Shown here: positions 20,132 through 29,141 of the stretch, piece after piece
Numbering within the stretch: the stretch's first letter is position 1
Layout of the letters: each line of letters starts with the position of its first letter
NCBI RefSeq assembly: GCF_002291425.1
Contig: NZ_CP014136.1
Coordinates: 310,001-374,000 of the forward strand
DNA length: 64,000 nucleotides
DNA from: Gibbsiella quercinecans
Lineage (GTDB): Bacteria; Pseudomonadota; Gammaproteobacteria; Enterobacterales; Enterobacteriaceae
Reading direction: 5' to 3'
Translations under genes and position numbers: made by a program
The notes under the pieces: model-generated
The model's database searches: none
The model's input: only the letters and a program-made list of their open reading frames with translations
What the model was told of the DNA's origin: nothing

Positions 20132-20716
20132 ATGATCCCGTCACTGAATTACTCCATATTAACAGACGTTCTGCACGCACTGAAAGAAGGCAACATTCGT
20201 CGCTGCGAAACCTTGGGATTCACGTTCGACGAAATGAACGCTCTCAATCAATTGTCTCTGGACGAACTCTTTACCCTGAGTCGAACATCAGCGCCGCTCA
20301 TGGATATCTCTGTACGCCATGACGTATTACGTCAGTTGCTGATACTGTCCCATCAGGAGGCACTGCGTCAGCAACTGATTAATCGGGCTATTCGTCTGGG
20401 TGGCTCTATTGCGTTGCTGAATCAGTATTTTGGCCTCACCTCCAATGAAATCTGCGTGCGTCGCCGCTTGCTGGGCGTCGCTATTCCGCAAGGCAGGACG
20501 CCCATTCCGGATGAACAAACCGATGCCGAGATCTGGCGGCAATGGCAAAAACACCGCGTGGAGAACCTCGAATCACCCGAAGCATTGACGGCGATGATGC
20601 AGGTCACCGAGGCGCTGTCCGCGCCGACGGCAGGGCCTTCACTTACCAGCGTCTGGAACCGCATCACGCTTTGCGAACGGGAAGCTTCGGACAGGAGGGC
20701 GTCGCATGCCGGATGA
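20132..20716 (+). CDS. DUF2857-type protein of conjugative elements
   Basis: A 194-residue protein that resembles the DUF2857/STY4526-type proteins of SPI-7-like and ICEKp elements. It has a repeated helical pattern (CETLGFTFDEMNALNQLSLDELFTLSRTSAPLMDISVRHD) and a middle region QQLINRAIRLGGSIALLNQYFGLTSNEICVRRRLLG that looks like a helix-turn-helix. The ATG at 20132 follows GAGGAACCCTATT. It overlaps the TraR-type gene by 11 bases, so the two are translationally coupled. A regulatory role is likely but unproven. Confidence 0.72.
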   Translation: MIPSLNYSILTDVLHALKEGNIRRCETLGFTFDEMNALNQLSLDELFTLSRTSAPLMDISVRHDVLRQLLILSHQEALRQQLINRAIRLGGSIALLNQYFGLTSNEICVRRRLLGVAIPQGRTPIPDEQTDAEIWRQWQKHRVENLESPEALTAMMQVTEALSAPTAGPSLTSVWNRITLCEREASDRRASHAG

Positions 20717-20915
20717 GATCGATCGCGACCAGGAATTTAACGAGCAGCGGCTGGAAGAGATGATCGAACAGAACCGTTTCAAACCTGCGCCCACGCCATC
20801 ACTGTTGCATTGTCGTTTCTGCGGCAAGCCCATTCCCGAGAAACGGCGGCAGACGTTGCCGGGCGTGACGACCTGCACGCAATGCCAGGCAAAACTTGAA
20901 CGCCGTCAGCGCTGA
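20706..20915 (+). CDS. TraR/DksA-type zinc finger protein
   Basis: A 69-residue protein with an acidic helical N-terminus and a C4 zinc finger (CRFCGKPIPEKRR then CTQCQ), the TraR/DksA signature. TraR-type proteins bind the RNA polymerase secondary channel and alter promoter choice. It starts inside the end of the DUF2857 gene and is followed by a strong terminator, so these two genes (and perhaps alpA) form one unit separate from the virB operon. Confidence 0.88.
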   Translation: MPDEIDRDQEFNEQRLEEMIEQNRFKPAPTPSLLHCRFCGKPIPEKRRQTLPGVTTCTQCQAKLERRQR

Positions 20916-20928
20916 AAGCAATATCGAT

Positions 20929-20968
20929 TACGTGCGGAGAACAAGGCGTTTCCGCACGTATTTTATTT
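20929..20968 (+). terminator. Rho-independent terminator after the TraR-type gene
   Basis: TACGTGCGGA (20929-20938) pairs perfectly with TCCGCACGTA (20951-20960), and TTTTATTT follows. The 390 bases from here to the next gene are AT-rich up to about 21120, then GC-rich, and probably contain the virB operon promoter; I could not fix its boxes. Confidence 0.88.
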
Positions 20969-21363
20969 CTCCTCAGCAAGAACATCCTGATTTTTAATAT
21001 TGGGAAGCGTGTCGAAAAACAAAAACCGAACAGATTTTCATAAAAAATTTACCCGCCAGATAAAACTCAAAATCATATCAAGATAATTTCGCGTCCTTTT
21101 TCTTTTATTTTCCGATTTGATTTTCTTGTTACCCGCCGGAATCAGAAAGCGCACCCTGACCACGCCGATATTTGCTGGCGATGTTCAGGACGTTTATTTC
21201 ACCGGGCCGGGATTGCCTGAATACGCTCTTTAACAACCGGGTTCGGGCTGTCACACAACCACAATTCAGGGTGCCGCTGAATATTCTCGCTGACCCGTTA
21301 AAACCGGAATGCAGGATCGGGATGTGACCAATGTTTCATGCGCTTTTTATCAGAGGAAAAATC

Positions 21364-21585
21364 ATGCGAAAACCCATTTATCACGTCTTTGTCACGCAGG
21401 AAAGTCAGCCCGATGCGCAGGGCGAAAAAAGCACCTACTGGACAAAAGTCGGCGTTGCCTTCGCCCATCACGGCAAATCCGGCCTGAATGTGGTGTTCAC
21501 ACCCGGCATCGCCGTCTCCGGCAAGCTGGTGTTGCTTGAACCCAGAGAGGACAACACTGCGCCGCAAAATATTGCCGCCGATTAA
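21364..21585 (+). CDS. Small hypothetical protein ahead of virB1
   Basis: A 73-residue protein starting MRKPIYHVFVTQES with a good ribosome site (CAGAGGAAAAATC). It is predicted soluble, with a pattern of short beta strands (TKVGVAFAHHGKSGLNVVFTPGIAVSGKLVLLEP). No catalytic motif is visible. Its end leads after 58 bases into virB1 in the same direction, so it is probably the first gene of the secretion operon. Function unknown. Confidence 0.7.
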   Translation: MRKPIYHVFVTQESQPDAQGEKSTYWTKVGVAFAHHGKSGLNVVFTPGIAVSGKLVLLEPREDNTAPQNIAAD

Positions 21586-21643
21586 TACGCTTCCCGTTCC
21601 TTTCTGTCGCAACCATCCTGCATTTTACCCTTCTGAGGCCGCC

Positions 21644-22309
21644 ATGCTTTCCACCACCGCCTTTCTGGCGGCGGCCATGCAGTGCGCCGCCAGCGTTCAC
21701 CCGACCACCGCGCTCGACATAGCGAGGGTGGAATCCGGTTTTCACCCTTACGCCATCGCGGAGATAGTGCCGAAGCATGAGCGCGCGCCCGGCGACCATG
21801 GGGTGATTTCTCATTATCCCGCCGACAAGGCGGACGCCGTCGGCATCGCCAGGCGGTTGGCCGCGCAAGGTCGCCGCTATTCGGTCGGGCTGATGCAAAT
21901 CACCAGCACCAATTTCCGTCACTATGGCGTTACCGCACATGAGCTGTTTGATCCCTGCATCAATCTGTCGGTCTTCGAGCGCATCCTCACCGACTGCTAC
22001 CGACGCGGCCGCTCCCTGAAACGCGCGCTCAGTTGCTACTACTCTGGTGACTTTGATACCGGCCAGCGGCCGGAAGCCGCCTTTGACGACACTAGCTATG
22101 TCCAACGTATCGGCTATGCCGTCCCGTCGACGCGGGAAGAGAAACAACGCCCCCCAACCGAAAATGCCATCCCGACAATCCATTATCCCACCGTCGTCCT
22201 GCGCGGCGACATGGCCGATAACGCCACACCAGCGCCACCGTCCGTGCGCTACCCGAACGCCGTTATGCGCGGCGCGTTACCCGTCCCTGAGATTCATGAG
22301 GAAAAATGA
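21644..22309 (+). CDS. virB1: VirB1-like lytic transglycosylase
   Basis: A 221-residue protein of the SLT family. It opens peptidoglycan for assembly of the secretion channel. The catalytic Glu is in ALDIARVESGFHPYAI (residue about 30), followed by the SVGLMQITSTNFRHYG and LSCYYSGDF motifs. The C-terminal part is proline-rich, with the repeated pattern IHYPTVVLRGDM/VRYPNAVMRGAL. The ATG at 21644 gives a hydrophobic leader (MLSTTAFLAAAMQCAAS). It overlaps the virB2 start. Confidence 0.93.
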   Translation: MLSTTAFLAAAMQCAASVHPTTALDIARVESGFHPYAIAEIVPKHERAPGDHGVISHYPADKADAVGIARRLAAQGRRYSVGLMQITSTNFRHYGVTAHELFDPCINLSVFERILTDCYRRGRSLKRALSCYYSGDFDTGQRPEAAFDDTSYVQRIGYAVPSTREEKQRPPTENAIPTIHYPTVVLRGDMADNATPAPPSVRYPNAVMRGALPVPEIHEEK

Positions 22310-22587
22310 CGATGAGAAAAGTCAAATTCTGGTCTGCTGTTACCGCCGTATTACTTTCCTCGCGCGTGCTGGCAGCCGACGGTGGATTCAATAAAGCCAA
22401 TGAGACGCTGAGCAACACCTCCACCGGCCTGCTGGGGCTAGCCGCCGTCACCATCACGCTGGCGACCATGTGGATCGGCTACAAGGTGCTGTTCGACGGC
22501 AAGAGCCTGCATGACATGCGCAACGTCATTATCGGCGCCATCCTGATTGTCGGCGCGTCGGGCTTCGGCGCCTACTGGGCCGCGTAG
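22306..22587 (+). CDS. virB2: VirB2-like pilin
   Basis: A 93-residue precursor with a signal peptide likely cleaved at VLA-ADGG. Two transmembrane helices follow (TGLLGLAAVTITLATMWIGYKVLF and NVIIGAILIVGASGFGAYWAA) with a short positive loop between them, as in VirB2/TrbC pilins. It should form the conjugative pilus. Its ATG overlaps the virB1 stop (ATGA), and the VirB3-VirB4 gene starts 9 bases after its end. Confidence 0.9.
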   Translation: MTMRKVKFWSAVTAVLLSSRVLAADGGFNKANETLSNTSTGLLGLAAVTITLATMWIGYKVLFDGKSLHDMRNVIIGAILIVGASGFGAYWAA

Positions 22588-22596
22588 GGGGAGCCG

Positions 22597-25344
22597 ATGA
22601 CCACGCTGAACAAGGCGTTGACGCGGCCCGCCGCCATCATGGGCATTCCCCTCGTGCCGTTCGTGATCGTCAGCGGGGCTATCGTCCTGCTGGCGGTTTA
22701 CCTCAGCTATTACCTGGCATTGCTGCTGCTCCCTGCCTGGATGGAAATGAAGGCCAGGGCCCGTAAAGATATCCACTATTTCGGGCTGCTCTGGCTGGCG
22801 TTTAAAACGCGCGGCCAGTGGGCCGCCAACCGCTATTTTGGCGCCAACGCCATCCTGGCTAACCGCTATGACGCCGTCGATATTGCGGAGTTTACCGACA
22901 AGATGAAATTAAACGCGCGCATCACGCTGGATAAATACATTCCGTATTCCTCCCATATTCACCCTCACATCATCAGCAACCGGCACCGGGATTTGGTAGC
23001 GACCTGGGAGCTGGGCGGCACCGTTTTCGAATGCGAGGATGAACATCATCTCACTTTTCTGGCGACCCACCTGAATAACCTGATCCGGTCGTATGAAGGG
23101 CAGCCGGTCACTTTCTATATTCACCGTATCCGGGAACCCTACCAGGATGCCTTTGCGGCGCAATCGGGCATTCCCTTTGCCGATGAGGTGACGGAACTGT
23201 ACTACCGGCCCCTCAAAGACAAACCACTTTGGCGACACCGGTTATTCTTTACCGTCTGTTTCGCGCCATTCTCATCGCTGGAGAAAAAGGTGCTGAGCCG
23301 ACAGCCGGTCGGCAAAAGGCAGGCGGCGCAGGATAACGCCCTGAAGGTCATGCTTGAGCACTGGGCGTCATTGAACGCCGCCTTATCCCGCTATACCGCG
23401 ACGCCGCTGGGCGTTTATGAAGCAAACGGGCGGGTGTACTCCTCGCAGCTTTCTTTCTATCACCGGCTGCTCACTGGTAAATGGCAGAAGGTAGCGGTCA
23501 CGCGCGCGCCGTTTTACCACCAGCTCGGCACGGCAGACGTGTTTTTCACCACCGATACCGCCGAATGCCAGACGGTAGACGGCTCCCGCTACTTCCGCAG
23601 TCTCGAAATCAAGGACTATTCGCCCGAAACCACCACGGGTTTACTGGATGCGCTCCTGTACGCCGAAAGCGAGTATGTGCTGACGCAGTCCTTTACCTGC
23701 TTGGCGCGCGATGAAGCGCAGAACCATATCCGGCTGGCGGAAAAACGGCTGAACTCGGCCGATGACGATGCTCTGTCGCAGCGCGAAGAGCTGATTGTGC
23801 TGCGCGATCTGCTCCAGTCCGGGCATGTGTCATGCGGCAAATACCACTTCTCCCTGCTGGTTTCATCCGCGAGCGCTGACCGGGTGGTGAAGGATGCCAC
23901 GACGCTGGCGCAGCCCTTCGCCGACCTCGGCATTATGACGACGCTCTCCACGCTGTCGTTACCCGCCGCCTATCTGGCGCAACTGCCGGGGGTCTATACC
24001 CTGCGGCCCCGGCTGGTGGCCGTCAGCAGCCAGAACTATGCCGATATGGCGAGTCTGCACAACTTTCATCCCCACAAGCGCGACGGCAATCCCTGGGGCG
24101 AGGCCATCGCTATCCTCACATCGCCAGGCGGCGGCGGTTATTACCTCAATCTGCACGACAGCCAGGCCGGACGGGATGACTTTAACGAGAAAACGCCGGG
24201 CAATACGGCGATTATCGGGAAAACCGGCTCGGGGAAAACGATGCTGATGACCGTGATGCAACAACTGATGCAGAAATACCGCAACCCGGCGACGTTTGCC
24301 GCTTCGGCCACCATCAAGCGGCTGACCACCGTTTATTTCGACAAAGACCGGGCGGCGGAGATGGCGATACGCCAGATGGGCGGGCGTTATTTTCGACTCC
24401 GTACCGGCGAGACCACCGGGTTCAACCCGTTTTCGCTGGCGCCGACCCGACGGAACATCAACTTTATCAAGCAACTGGTACGAATGCTGTGCCGCCGCAA
24501 CGGCAAGCCGCTCGATCCGCGCGACGAAGCGCGTATCAGCGCCGCCGTGAACACCATCATGCTGGACTACCCGCCGGAATACCGCCGTTGCGGCATCACA
24601 CGACTGCTGGAAGTGCTGCCGGAGCCGCCGACCCAGGCGGCCCGAGTCAATGGGCTGCGCATCCGGCTGAAACAGTGGGCGCAGGGCGGCGAGTTCGGCT
24701 GGGTATTTGATAACGAGGCGGATACGTTCGATATCAGCGATATCGATAACTTCGGCATCGACGGCACGGAGTTTCTGGATGACGACGATATCCGAGGGCC
24801 GATTACCTTTTACCTGCTGTATCGCGTCACCAGCCTGCTGGACGGCCGTCGGCTGGTAATGTGTATGGACGAGTTCTGGAAGTGGCTGGCTGATGTGGAA
24901 TTCTCCCGGTTCTCGCTCAACATGCTCAAGGTTATTCGCAAGCTGAACGGCATCTTTGTCCCCGCCACCCAGTCACCCGACGAGATCGTCAGGCATCCCA
25001 TCGCCCCGGCGATCATCGAACAGTGCGGCACACAGATTTTTCTCGCCAACCCAAAGGCCAGCCATGCGGACTACGTGGAGAAAATGAAAGTACCGGAAAG
25101 CGTGTATGACATCGTCAAAAATCTGGATCCGGGCGAGCGCTATATGGTGATCCTGAAAACGCCGTTGCGTGCCGGCGAAACCCGGCCATTCGTGACGATG
25201 GCGAAAATGGATCTGTCGGGCCTGGGGAAAGTCACAAAACTGCTGAGTGGGAGCGAAGACAACCTGAAAATCTTCGATGCCCTTTATCAGGAAGGCATGA
25301 AGCCTGAAGCATGGAAAGCGCAGTTTCTTGAAATGGCTATCTGA
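22597..25344 (+). CDS. virB3-virB4: VirB3-VirB4 fusion, secretion ATPase
   Basis: A 915-residue protein. Residues 1-95 look like VirB3: a short N-terminus (NKALTRPAAIMGIPLVPF) and a hydrophobic pair (VIVSGAIVLLAVYLSYYLALLLLP). The rest is VirB4, the ATPase that powers pilus assembly and substrate transport. Walker A IGKTGSGKTM is near residue 540, and the Walker B-type segment RLVMCMDEFWKWL is near 755. The pTi/pKM101 systems have separate genes; fusions are known in some other T4SS. No separate virB3 exists between virB2 and this gene. Confidence 0.93.
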   Translation: MTTLNKALTRPAAIMGIPLVPFVIVSGAIVLLAVYLSYYLALLLLPAWMEMKARARKDIHYFGLLWLAFKTRGQWAANRYFGANAILANRYDAVDIAEFTDKMKLNARITLDKYIPYSSHIHPHIISNRHRDLVATWELGGTVFECEDEHHLTFLATHLNNLIRSYEGQPVTFYIHRIREPYQDAFAAQSGIPFADEVTELYYRPLKDKPLWRHRLFFTVCFAPFSSLEKKVLSRQPVGKRQAAQDNALKVMLEHWASLNAALSRYTATPLGVYEANGRVYSSQLSFYHRLLTGKWQKVAVTRAPFYHQLGTADVFFTTDTAECQTVDGSRYFRSLEIKDYSPETTTGLLDALLYAESEYVLTQSFTCLARDEAQNHIRLAEKRLNSADDDALSQREELIVLRDLLQSGHVSCGKYHFSLLVSSASADRVVKDATTLAQPFADLGIMTTLSTLSLPAAYLAQLPGVYTLRPRLVAVSSQNYADMASLHNFHPHKRDGNPWGEAIAILTSPGGGGYYLNLHDSQAGRDDFNEKTPGNTAIIGKTGSGKTMLMTVMQQLMQKYRNPATFAASATIKRLTTVYFDKDRAAEMAIRQMGGRYFRLRTGETTGFNPFSLAPTRRNINFIKQLVRMLCRRNGKPLDPRDEARISAAVNTIMLDYPPEYRRCGITRLLEVLPEPPTQAARVNGLRIRLKQWAQGGEFGWVFDNEADTFDISDIDNFGIDGTEFLDDDDIRGPITFYLLYRVTSLLDGRRLVMCMDEFWKWLADVEFSRFSLNMLKVIRKLNGIFVPATQSPDEIVRHPIAPAIIEQCGTQIFLANPKASHADYVEKMKVPESVYDIVKNLDPGERYMVILKTPLRAGETRPFVTMAKMDLSGLGKVTKLLSGSEDNLKIFDALYQEGMKPEAWKAQFLEMAI

Positions 25345-25356
25345 GAGGTGATAACA

Positions 25357-26073
25357 ATGCGTACCCGAAACACCGTGCTGGCGTTAGCACTCTTTCTCTC
25401 CACTCCGGCGTTCAGCGCCGGGATCCCGGTTTTCGACGGCGTGCAGAATACCGAATCCATTAACCAGTGGGTGCAAAAACTCCAGCAGTGGCAGGAAACC
25501 GTCACCCACTATAAAAGCGAGCTTGACGCCTACAAGCGGCAATTAGCCACGGCGACGGGCGTGCGGGATATTCAGGGGTTTCTTAACGAGGCGAGAAACC
25601 TCAAAAGCGATATTGATAACCTCCGCAAAAACGGCGTTTCACTGGATGATCTGCTGACCAATCAGGGCGGCGCCTATTCTTCCGAGCTTCAGCGCTTGTA
25701 TGGAAAATATCAATCTTTCGATACCTGTAATCAGTCCAGTTCCTCGCCGCGTTATCTGGATAGTTGCAAACAGATCATCCTGAATCAGGCGGTGGCGATA
25801 GAAAATACGTCCGACGTTGAAAACAAGATCGCCGGCACGCTCAACGATATCGCCGCATTATCCGACCGCATATCGAATGCGCAGGATTCTAAAGAGTCAC
25901 AGGACCTGACTAACGCCGTGGCGGCCAGAAGCGTACAATTGAATGCGTTGACCAGCCAGTGGGAAATATCCGTCAAACAGGCTGAGCAACGCTCCAACCT
26001 GTTGGCCCAACAGCGGCAAAAAGCATTTGATGAACAGCAGCTCGCCGCGCCCGTTCCTGACTTTAATGATTGA
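25357..26073 (+). CDS. virB5: VirB5-like pilus tip protein
   Basis: A 238-residue periplasmic protein with a signal peptide (MRTRNTVLALALFLSTPAFSAG). A long alpha-helical region with coiled-coil character follows (VQKLQQWQETVTHYKSELDAYKRQL and later NAQDSKESQDLTNAVAARSVQL), typical of VirB5 proteins that sit at the pilus tip. Start at the ATG at 25357 after GAGAGGTGATAACA. It lies between virB4 and the small lipoprotein gene. Confidence 0.88.
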   Translation: MRTRNTVLALALFLSTPAFSAGIPVFDGVQNTESINQWVQKLQQWQETVTHYKSELDAYKRQLATATGVRDIQGFLNEARNLKSDIDNLRKNGVSLDDLLTNQGGAYSSELQRLYGKYQSFDTCNQSSSSPRYLDSCKQIILNQAVAIENTSDVENKIAGTLNDIAALSDRISNAQDSKESQDLTNAVAARSVQLNALTSQWEISVKQAEQRSNLLAQQRQKAFDEQQLAAPVPDFND

Positions 26074-26083
26074 GAGGGCAAAA

Positions 26084-26308
26084 ATGAAAACGTCACTTTA
26101 CCTATTCCCGATTATTTCAGGCGCCTTGCTTCTGACGGGGTGTGATAATCCTAAATCAAAGCAATGGCATAAAGAACATCAAGATGAGATGAACACCCGA
26201 TATACGGCCTGCGAAGCGTCTGGTGAAGATTCCCAGGATTGCAGAAATGCCCGTGAAGCGCGATTTGAACTCCGTCAGGAAAGTGCCAAGGTTCCCGATT
26301 TGAATTAA
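26084..26308 (+). CDS. Small lipoprotein, EexN-like entry exclusion candidate
   Basis: A 74-residue protein with a lipobox (LLLTGC, Cys at about 19), then a charged, Cys-containing region (HKEHQDEMNTRYTACEASG, DCRNAREARFEL). This resembles EexN-type lipoproteins that block redundant transfer between cells already carrying the element. Its place between virB5 and virB6 is where such genes sit in pKM101-like systems. The ATG at 26084 follows GAGAGGGCAAAA. The function is a family-level guess. Confidence 0.7.
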   Translation: MKTSLYLFPIISGALLLTGCDNPKSKQWHKEHQDEMNTRYTACEASGEDSQDCRNAREARFELRQESAKVPDLN

Positions 26309-26319
26309 AGGGGTAATCT

Positions 26320-27348
26320 ATGTCAGGTGGTATGTTTGTTGGCATGAACAACACGATCACTGACGGTTTACATGCCGTACTGCGGGGACAAACTTCCGTG
26401 TACGGCGATATGATAAGCGTTATCGCCGTCAGCTCCTTCACGTTATTTGTCACATATCGGGGTTATCAAACCCTGGCCGGAAAACTTCAAACGCCTCTAG
26501 AAGATGTCATTTGGGATGTCGGGCGCATGTTACTCATCATGACATTCGTTTTAAATTTGGGGGGGTGGCTGGATCTCACTATTTCGGCCATTAACGGATT
26601 AAAAGATGGCGTCAGCGGTGATGAAAATGTCTGGGTGTTGCTGGATACCGTCTGGATTAAAGCGCAAACCATCGGGCAAAAACTCTATCAACAGGATGAC
26701 GCCGCCTATGTGAAACTCAATGGGGGGCTTGCCGAACTTCTGGTCTGGGGCGGCGCTATTGTTACCTTGCTATTCGGTTCTGCCGTTAACCTTTTAGCTG
26801 AACTCACGATAGTGTTAATGACTACCACCGCCCCACTTTTTATCTTCTGCCTGCTGTATGGTTTTTTGATTCCCATGTTTAATAACTGGCTGAAAATCAT
26901 ATTCACCGTCATCCTGACGATTCTATTTTCGGCGTTGTCGATCCGGATCGTTATTAACTATCTCAATGGCATATTGGATAAGGCGGTTAATTTCGCTGAT
27001 AACGCCAATATTATTACGCTTGGCGTTCAATGCTGTGTTGCCGGTATTATCTCCGGCATCATCATTTTCTTCTCGGCAAAAATCGCCAGCGCACTCGGCG
27101 GCATCGCCGTTCAGGCCGTGTTACAGGGCGCGGCCATGAGCGGTATAAGCGGGCTGGTAAAAAGATCCCCAGGCGCGGCCAAACCGACGCTGAAGGCCGG
27201 TGCTGCCGGCGCCCGACTAGCGGCCAAAGGCGGCGTTATGGCGGGCCAGCTTATTGGTACCGGCGTGAACAACACCGTCACAGCCTGGCAAAAACGCACC
27301 GCCGCAATAGAGAGCATGAAGCGTTTCAACCAGCAGCGTAACCGCTGA
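26320..27348 (+). CDS. virB6: VirB6-like inner-membrane channel protein
   Basis: A 342-residue polytopic membrane protein with six or so hydrophobic segments between residues 25 and 260 (for example LAELTIVLMTTTAPLFIFCLLYG and IITLGVQCCVAGIISGIIIFF) and a basic Ala/Gly-rich tail. This is the VirB6/TrbL layout. It forms part of the inner-membrane translocation path. It is followed after 86 bases by a small lipoprotein gene. Confidence 0.92.
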   Translation: MSGGMFVGMNNTITDGLHAVLRGQTSVYGDMISVIAVSSFTLFVTYRGYQTLAGKLQTPLEDVIWDVGRMLLIMTFVLNLGGWLDLTISAINGLKDGVSGDENVWVLLDTVWIKAQTIGQKLYQQDDAAYVKLNGGLAELLVWGGAIVTLLFGSAVNLLAELTIVLMTTTAPLFIFCLLYGFLIPMFNNWLKIIFTVILTILFSALSIRIVINYLNGILDKAVNFADNANIITLGVQCCVAGIISGIIIFFSAKIASALGGIAVQAVLQGAAMSGISGLVKRSPGAAKPTLKAGAAGARLAAKGGVMAGQLIGTGVNNTVTAWQKRTAAIESMKRFNQQRNR

Positions 27349-27434
27349 TCCTTCCCTAATCCACATATCCACATTGCGCCGTAGCGATCGCTGCCGGTGC
27401 GACATCCCTGTATCCGTCAAACAGAGGAATCGAT

Positions 27435-27581
27435 ATGAAATCCAGCCTCTTTCTGCTGATGCTATGCGCACTCACGGGCTGCGCGCAGCATAACGACAGC
27501 CTGCCGCCGGTATCCGGCGACGTTCAGCCAATGAACTCCCCGGCCATTATTCAGGAGCTGACAAACCATGTCCGAGGTTAA
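27435..27581 (+). CDS. virB7: VirB7-like lipoprotein
   Basis: A 48-residue lipoprotein starting MKSSLFLLMLCALTGCAQ with the lipid-modified Cys at 16, and a short polar tail (DSLPPVSGDVQPMNSP). Size, lipobox and place before virB8 fit VirB7, which joins VirB9 and VirB10 in the outer-membrane core. The ATG follows CAGAGGAATCGAT. The last 14 bases overlap the start of virB8. Confidence 0.85.
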   Translation: MKSSLFLLMLCALTGCAQHNDSLPPVSGDVQPMNSPAIIQELTNHVRG

Positions 27582-28251
27582 CAACATCATTGATGCATCC
27601 AGAAGCTTTGAATCGGCCATTCTGGAAAAAGACATCCGCGAGAAAAAAGTGGCCTGGCTGATGGCGGCGGTCGGATTTGTTCTGGCCGCAATGGCGATTG
27701 CAGCCATTATTATTCTGCTGCCGCTGAAAACCACCGAAATCGAACTTTGGTCGGTGGATAAACAAACCGGGCGTTATGACTATATGACCCGCATTAAAGA
27801 GCGGGATATTGCCACCGAAGCATCGCTGGCGCACGCATTGGCCGCAAATTATGTCAAACGCCGCGAAGGCTATAACTATTTTTCCCTTCAGCGCGATTAT
27901 GACGACGTGCAGTTATTCAACAGCGACGACGTGAATAAGGATTATCTGGACGGATTTAACGGCGACATGGCGCCGGACGTTATTTTCAACAAAGCGGAAT
28001 ATGTCGTCGCTATCGACATTATTTCCAACGTTCATGCGCCCGCCACCGCCCCCGACCGTCTGGCGACGTTACGCATCAAGCGAACCATTCGCCGCGTTGC
28101 GGATAATTCGGTGAAAACCGATGTCTGGAATATCCGCCTGACCTACCGCTACCTTCCTCGTAAACAACTGACGGACAGCCAGCGTGAAGTGAACCCGCTG
28201 GGGTTCATCGTCACCAGCTACCAACGCGATAAAGAGTTAAGGAGCGAATGA
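27568..28251 (+). CDS. virB8: VirB8-like inner-membrane assembly protein
   Basis: A 227-residue bitopic protein. A cytoplasmic start leads into one membrane helix (VAWLMAAVGFVLAAMAIAAIIIL, about 28-50), then a periplasmic NTF2-like domain with the VirB8 motif YVKRREGYNYFSLQRDYDDVQLF and the closing VNPLGFIVTSYQRDKE. It nucleates assembly of the core complex. It overlaps virB7 and virB9. Confidence 0.94.
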   Translation: MSEVNNIIDASRSFESAILEKDIREKKVAWLMAAVGFVLAAMAIAAIIILLPLKTTEIELWSVDKQTGRYDYMTRIKERDIATEASLAHALAANYVKRREGYNYFSLQRDYDDVQLFNSDDVNKDYLDGFNGDMAPDVIFNKAEYVVAIDIISNVHAPATAPDRLATLRIKRTIRRVADNSVKTDVWNIRLTYRYLPRKQLTDSQREVNPLGFIVTSYQRDKELRSE

Positions 28252-29141
28252 TGCTGAAAACAATGCTGACCGGTGTTTTTTTCCTGACGGCATTCGCAGC
28301 CTGGGGTGCGGCGACGCCGCGCGGAAGCGCATATGACAGCCGGATGCAGAACGTGTCATATAACAGCCAGAACGCCACCGTTGTGAACACCCGCCCCGGC
28401 TACGTCACTACGCTGCTATTTGACGACGATGAAACCGTTATCGACGCGCAGGCGGGTTTTCCCAAAGGCTGGACAGTAACCAAGAGCGATAACCGGGTGG
28501 GCGTCAGCCCCAGCCCCATCACCCAGCCGGTGACCGATGCCAACGGCAATAACGTCAGTCAGGTGTTCCTGCCGACCGCGAGGGACTGGAAAACCAACCT
28601 TTTCGTCGTGACGTCAAAACGCGATTACAGCCTGGAGCTGAACGTGCTGGAGCACGACTCGCCCGCGCAGGCCTTCGTTATCCGCTATCGCTATCCGGCT
28701 GAAGCCCGCCGGCAATCCGTCGCAGCCAGCGCCGCCCGCCTGAAACAGCTTCAGGAAATACAGGAAAAGCAACAGATAGCGGCGGCATTTCGGCAGGCCG
28801 CCACGCCGCGCAACTGGTATTACACCAAACGGGTGGCGGAAGGTTCGGCGTCCATTGCGCCGGACTTCACTTACGATGACGGCCGCTTTACCTACCTCGG
28901 CTTTTCGCCCGCCAAAATCCTGCCCTCCGCCTTTACGGTCGTTAACGGCCGGGAGCAGGCGGTGACGCCCCGAGTTGTCAGCCAGGGCAATTACACCGTA
29001 ATGGTGGTGCGTTCTCTGTCGCCGCGCCTGGTGCTGCGCTACGGCAATGCGGTAGTCGGGATTGAAAACACGGCATTCGGCGACGCGACCGTGGCTAACG
29101 GTGACACCGTCTCCCCCGGCGTCACGCTGGAGGCCAAATGA
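28248..29141 (+). CDS. virB9: VirB9-like outer-membrane core protein
   Basis: A 297-residue periplasmic protein with a signal peptide (up to about AAWGAATPRG). The N-terminal region contains the family's TTLLFDDDETVIDAQAG and the C-terminal domain contains RNWYYTKRVAEGSASIAPDFTYDDGRFTYLGF. It stabilises the outer-membrane ring with VirB7 and VirB10. Its start overlaps the virB8 stop (ATGATG) and its stop overlaps virB10 (ATGA). Confidence 0.94.
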   Translation: MMLKTMLTGVFFLTAFAAWGAATPRGSAYDSRMQNVSYNSQNATVVNTRPGYVTTLLFDDDETVIDAQAGFPKGWTVTKSDNRVGVSPSPITQPVTDANGNNVSQVFLPTARDWKTNLFVVTSKRDYSLELNVLEHDSPAQAFVIRYRYPAEARRQSVAASAARLKQLQEIQEKQQIAAAFRQAATPRNWYYTKRVAEGSASIAPDFTYDDGRFTYLGFSPAKILPSAFTVVNGREQAVTPRVVSQGNYTVMVVRSLSPRLVLRYGNAVVGIENTAFGDATVANGDTVSPGVTLEAK

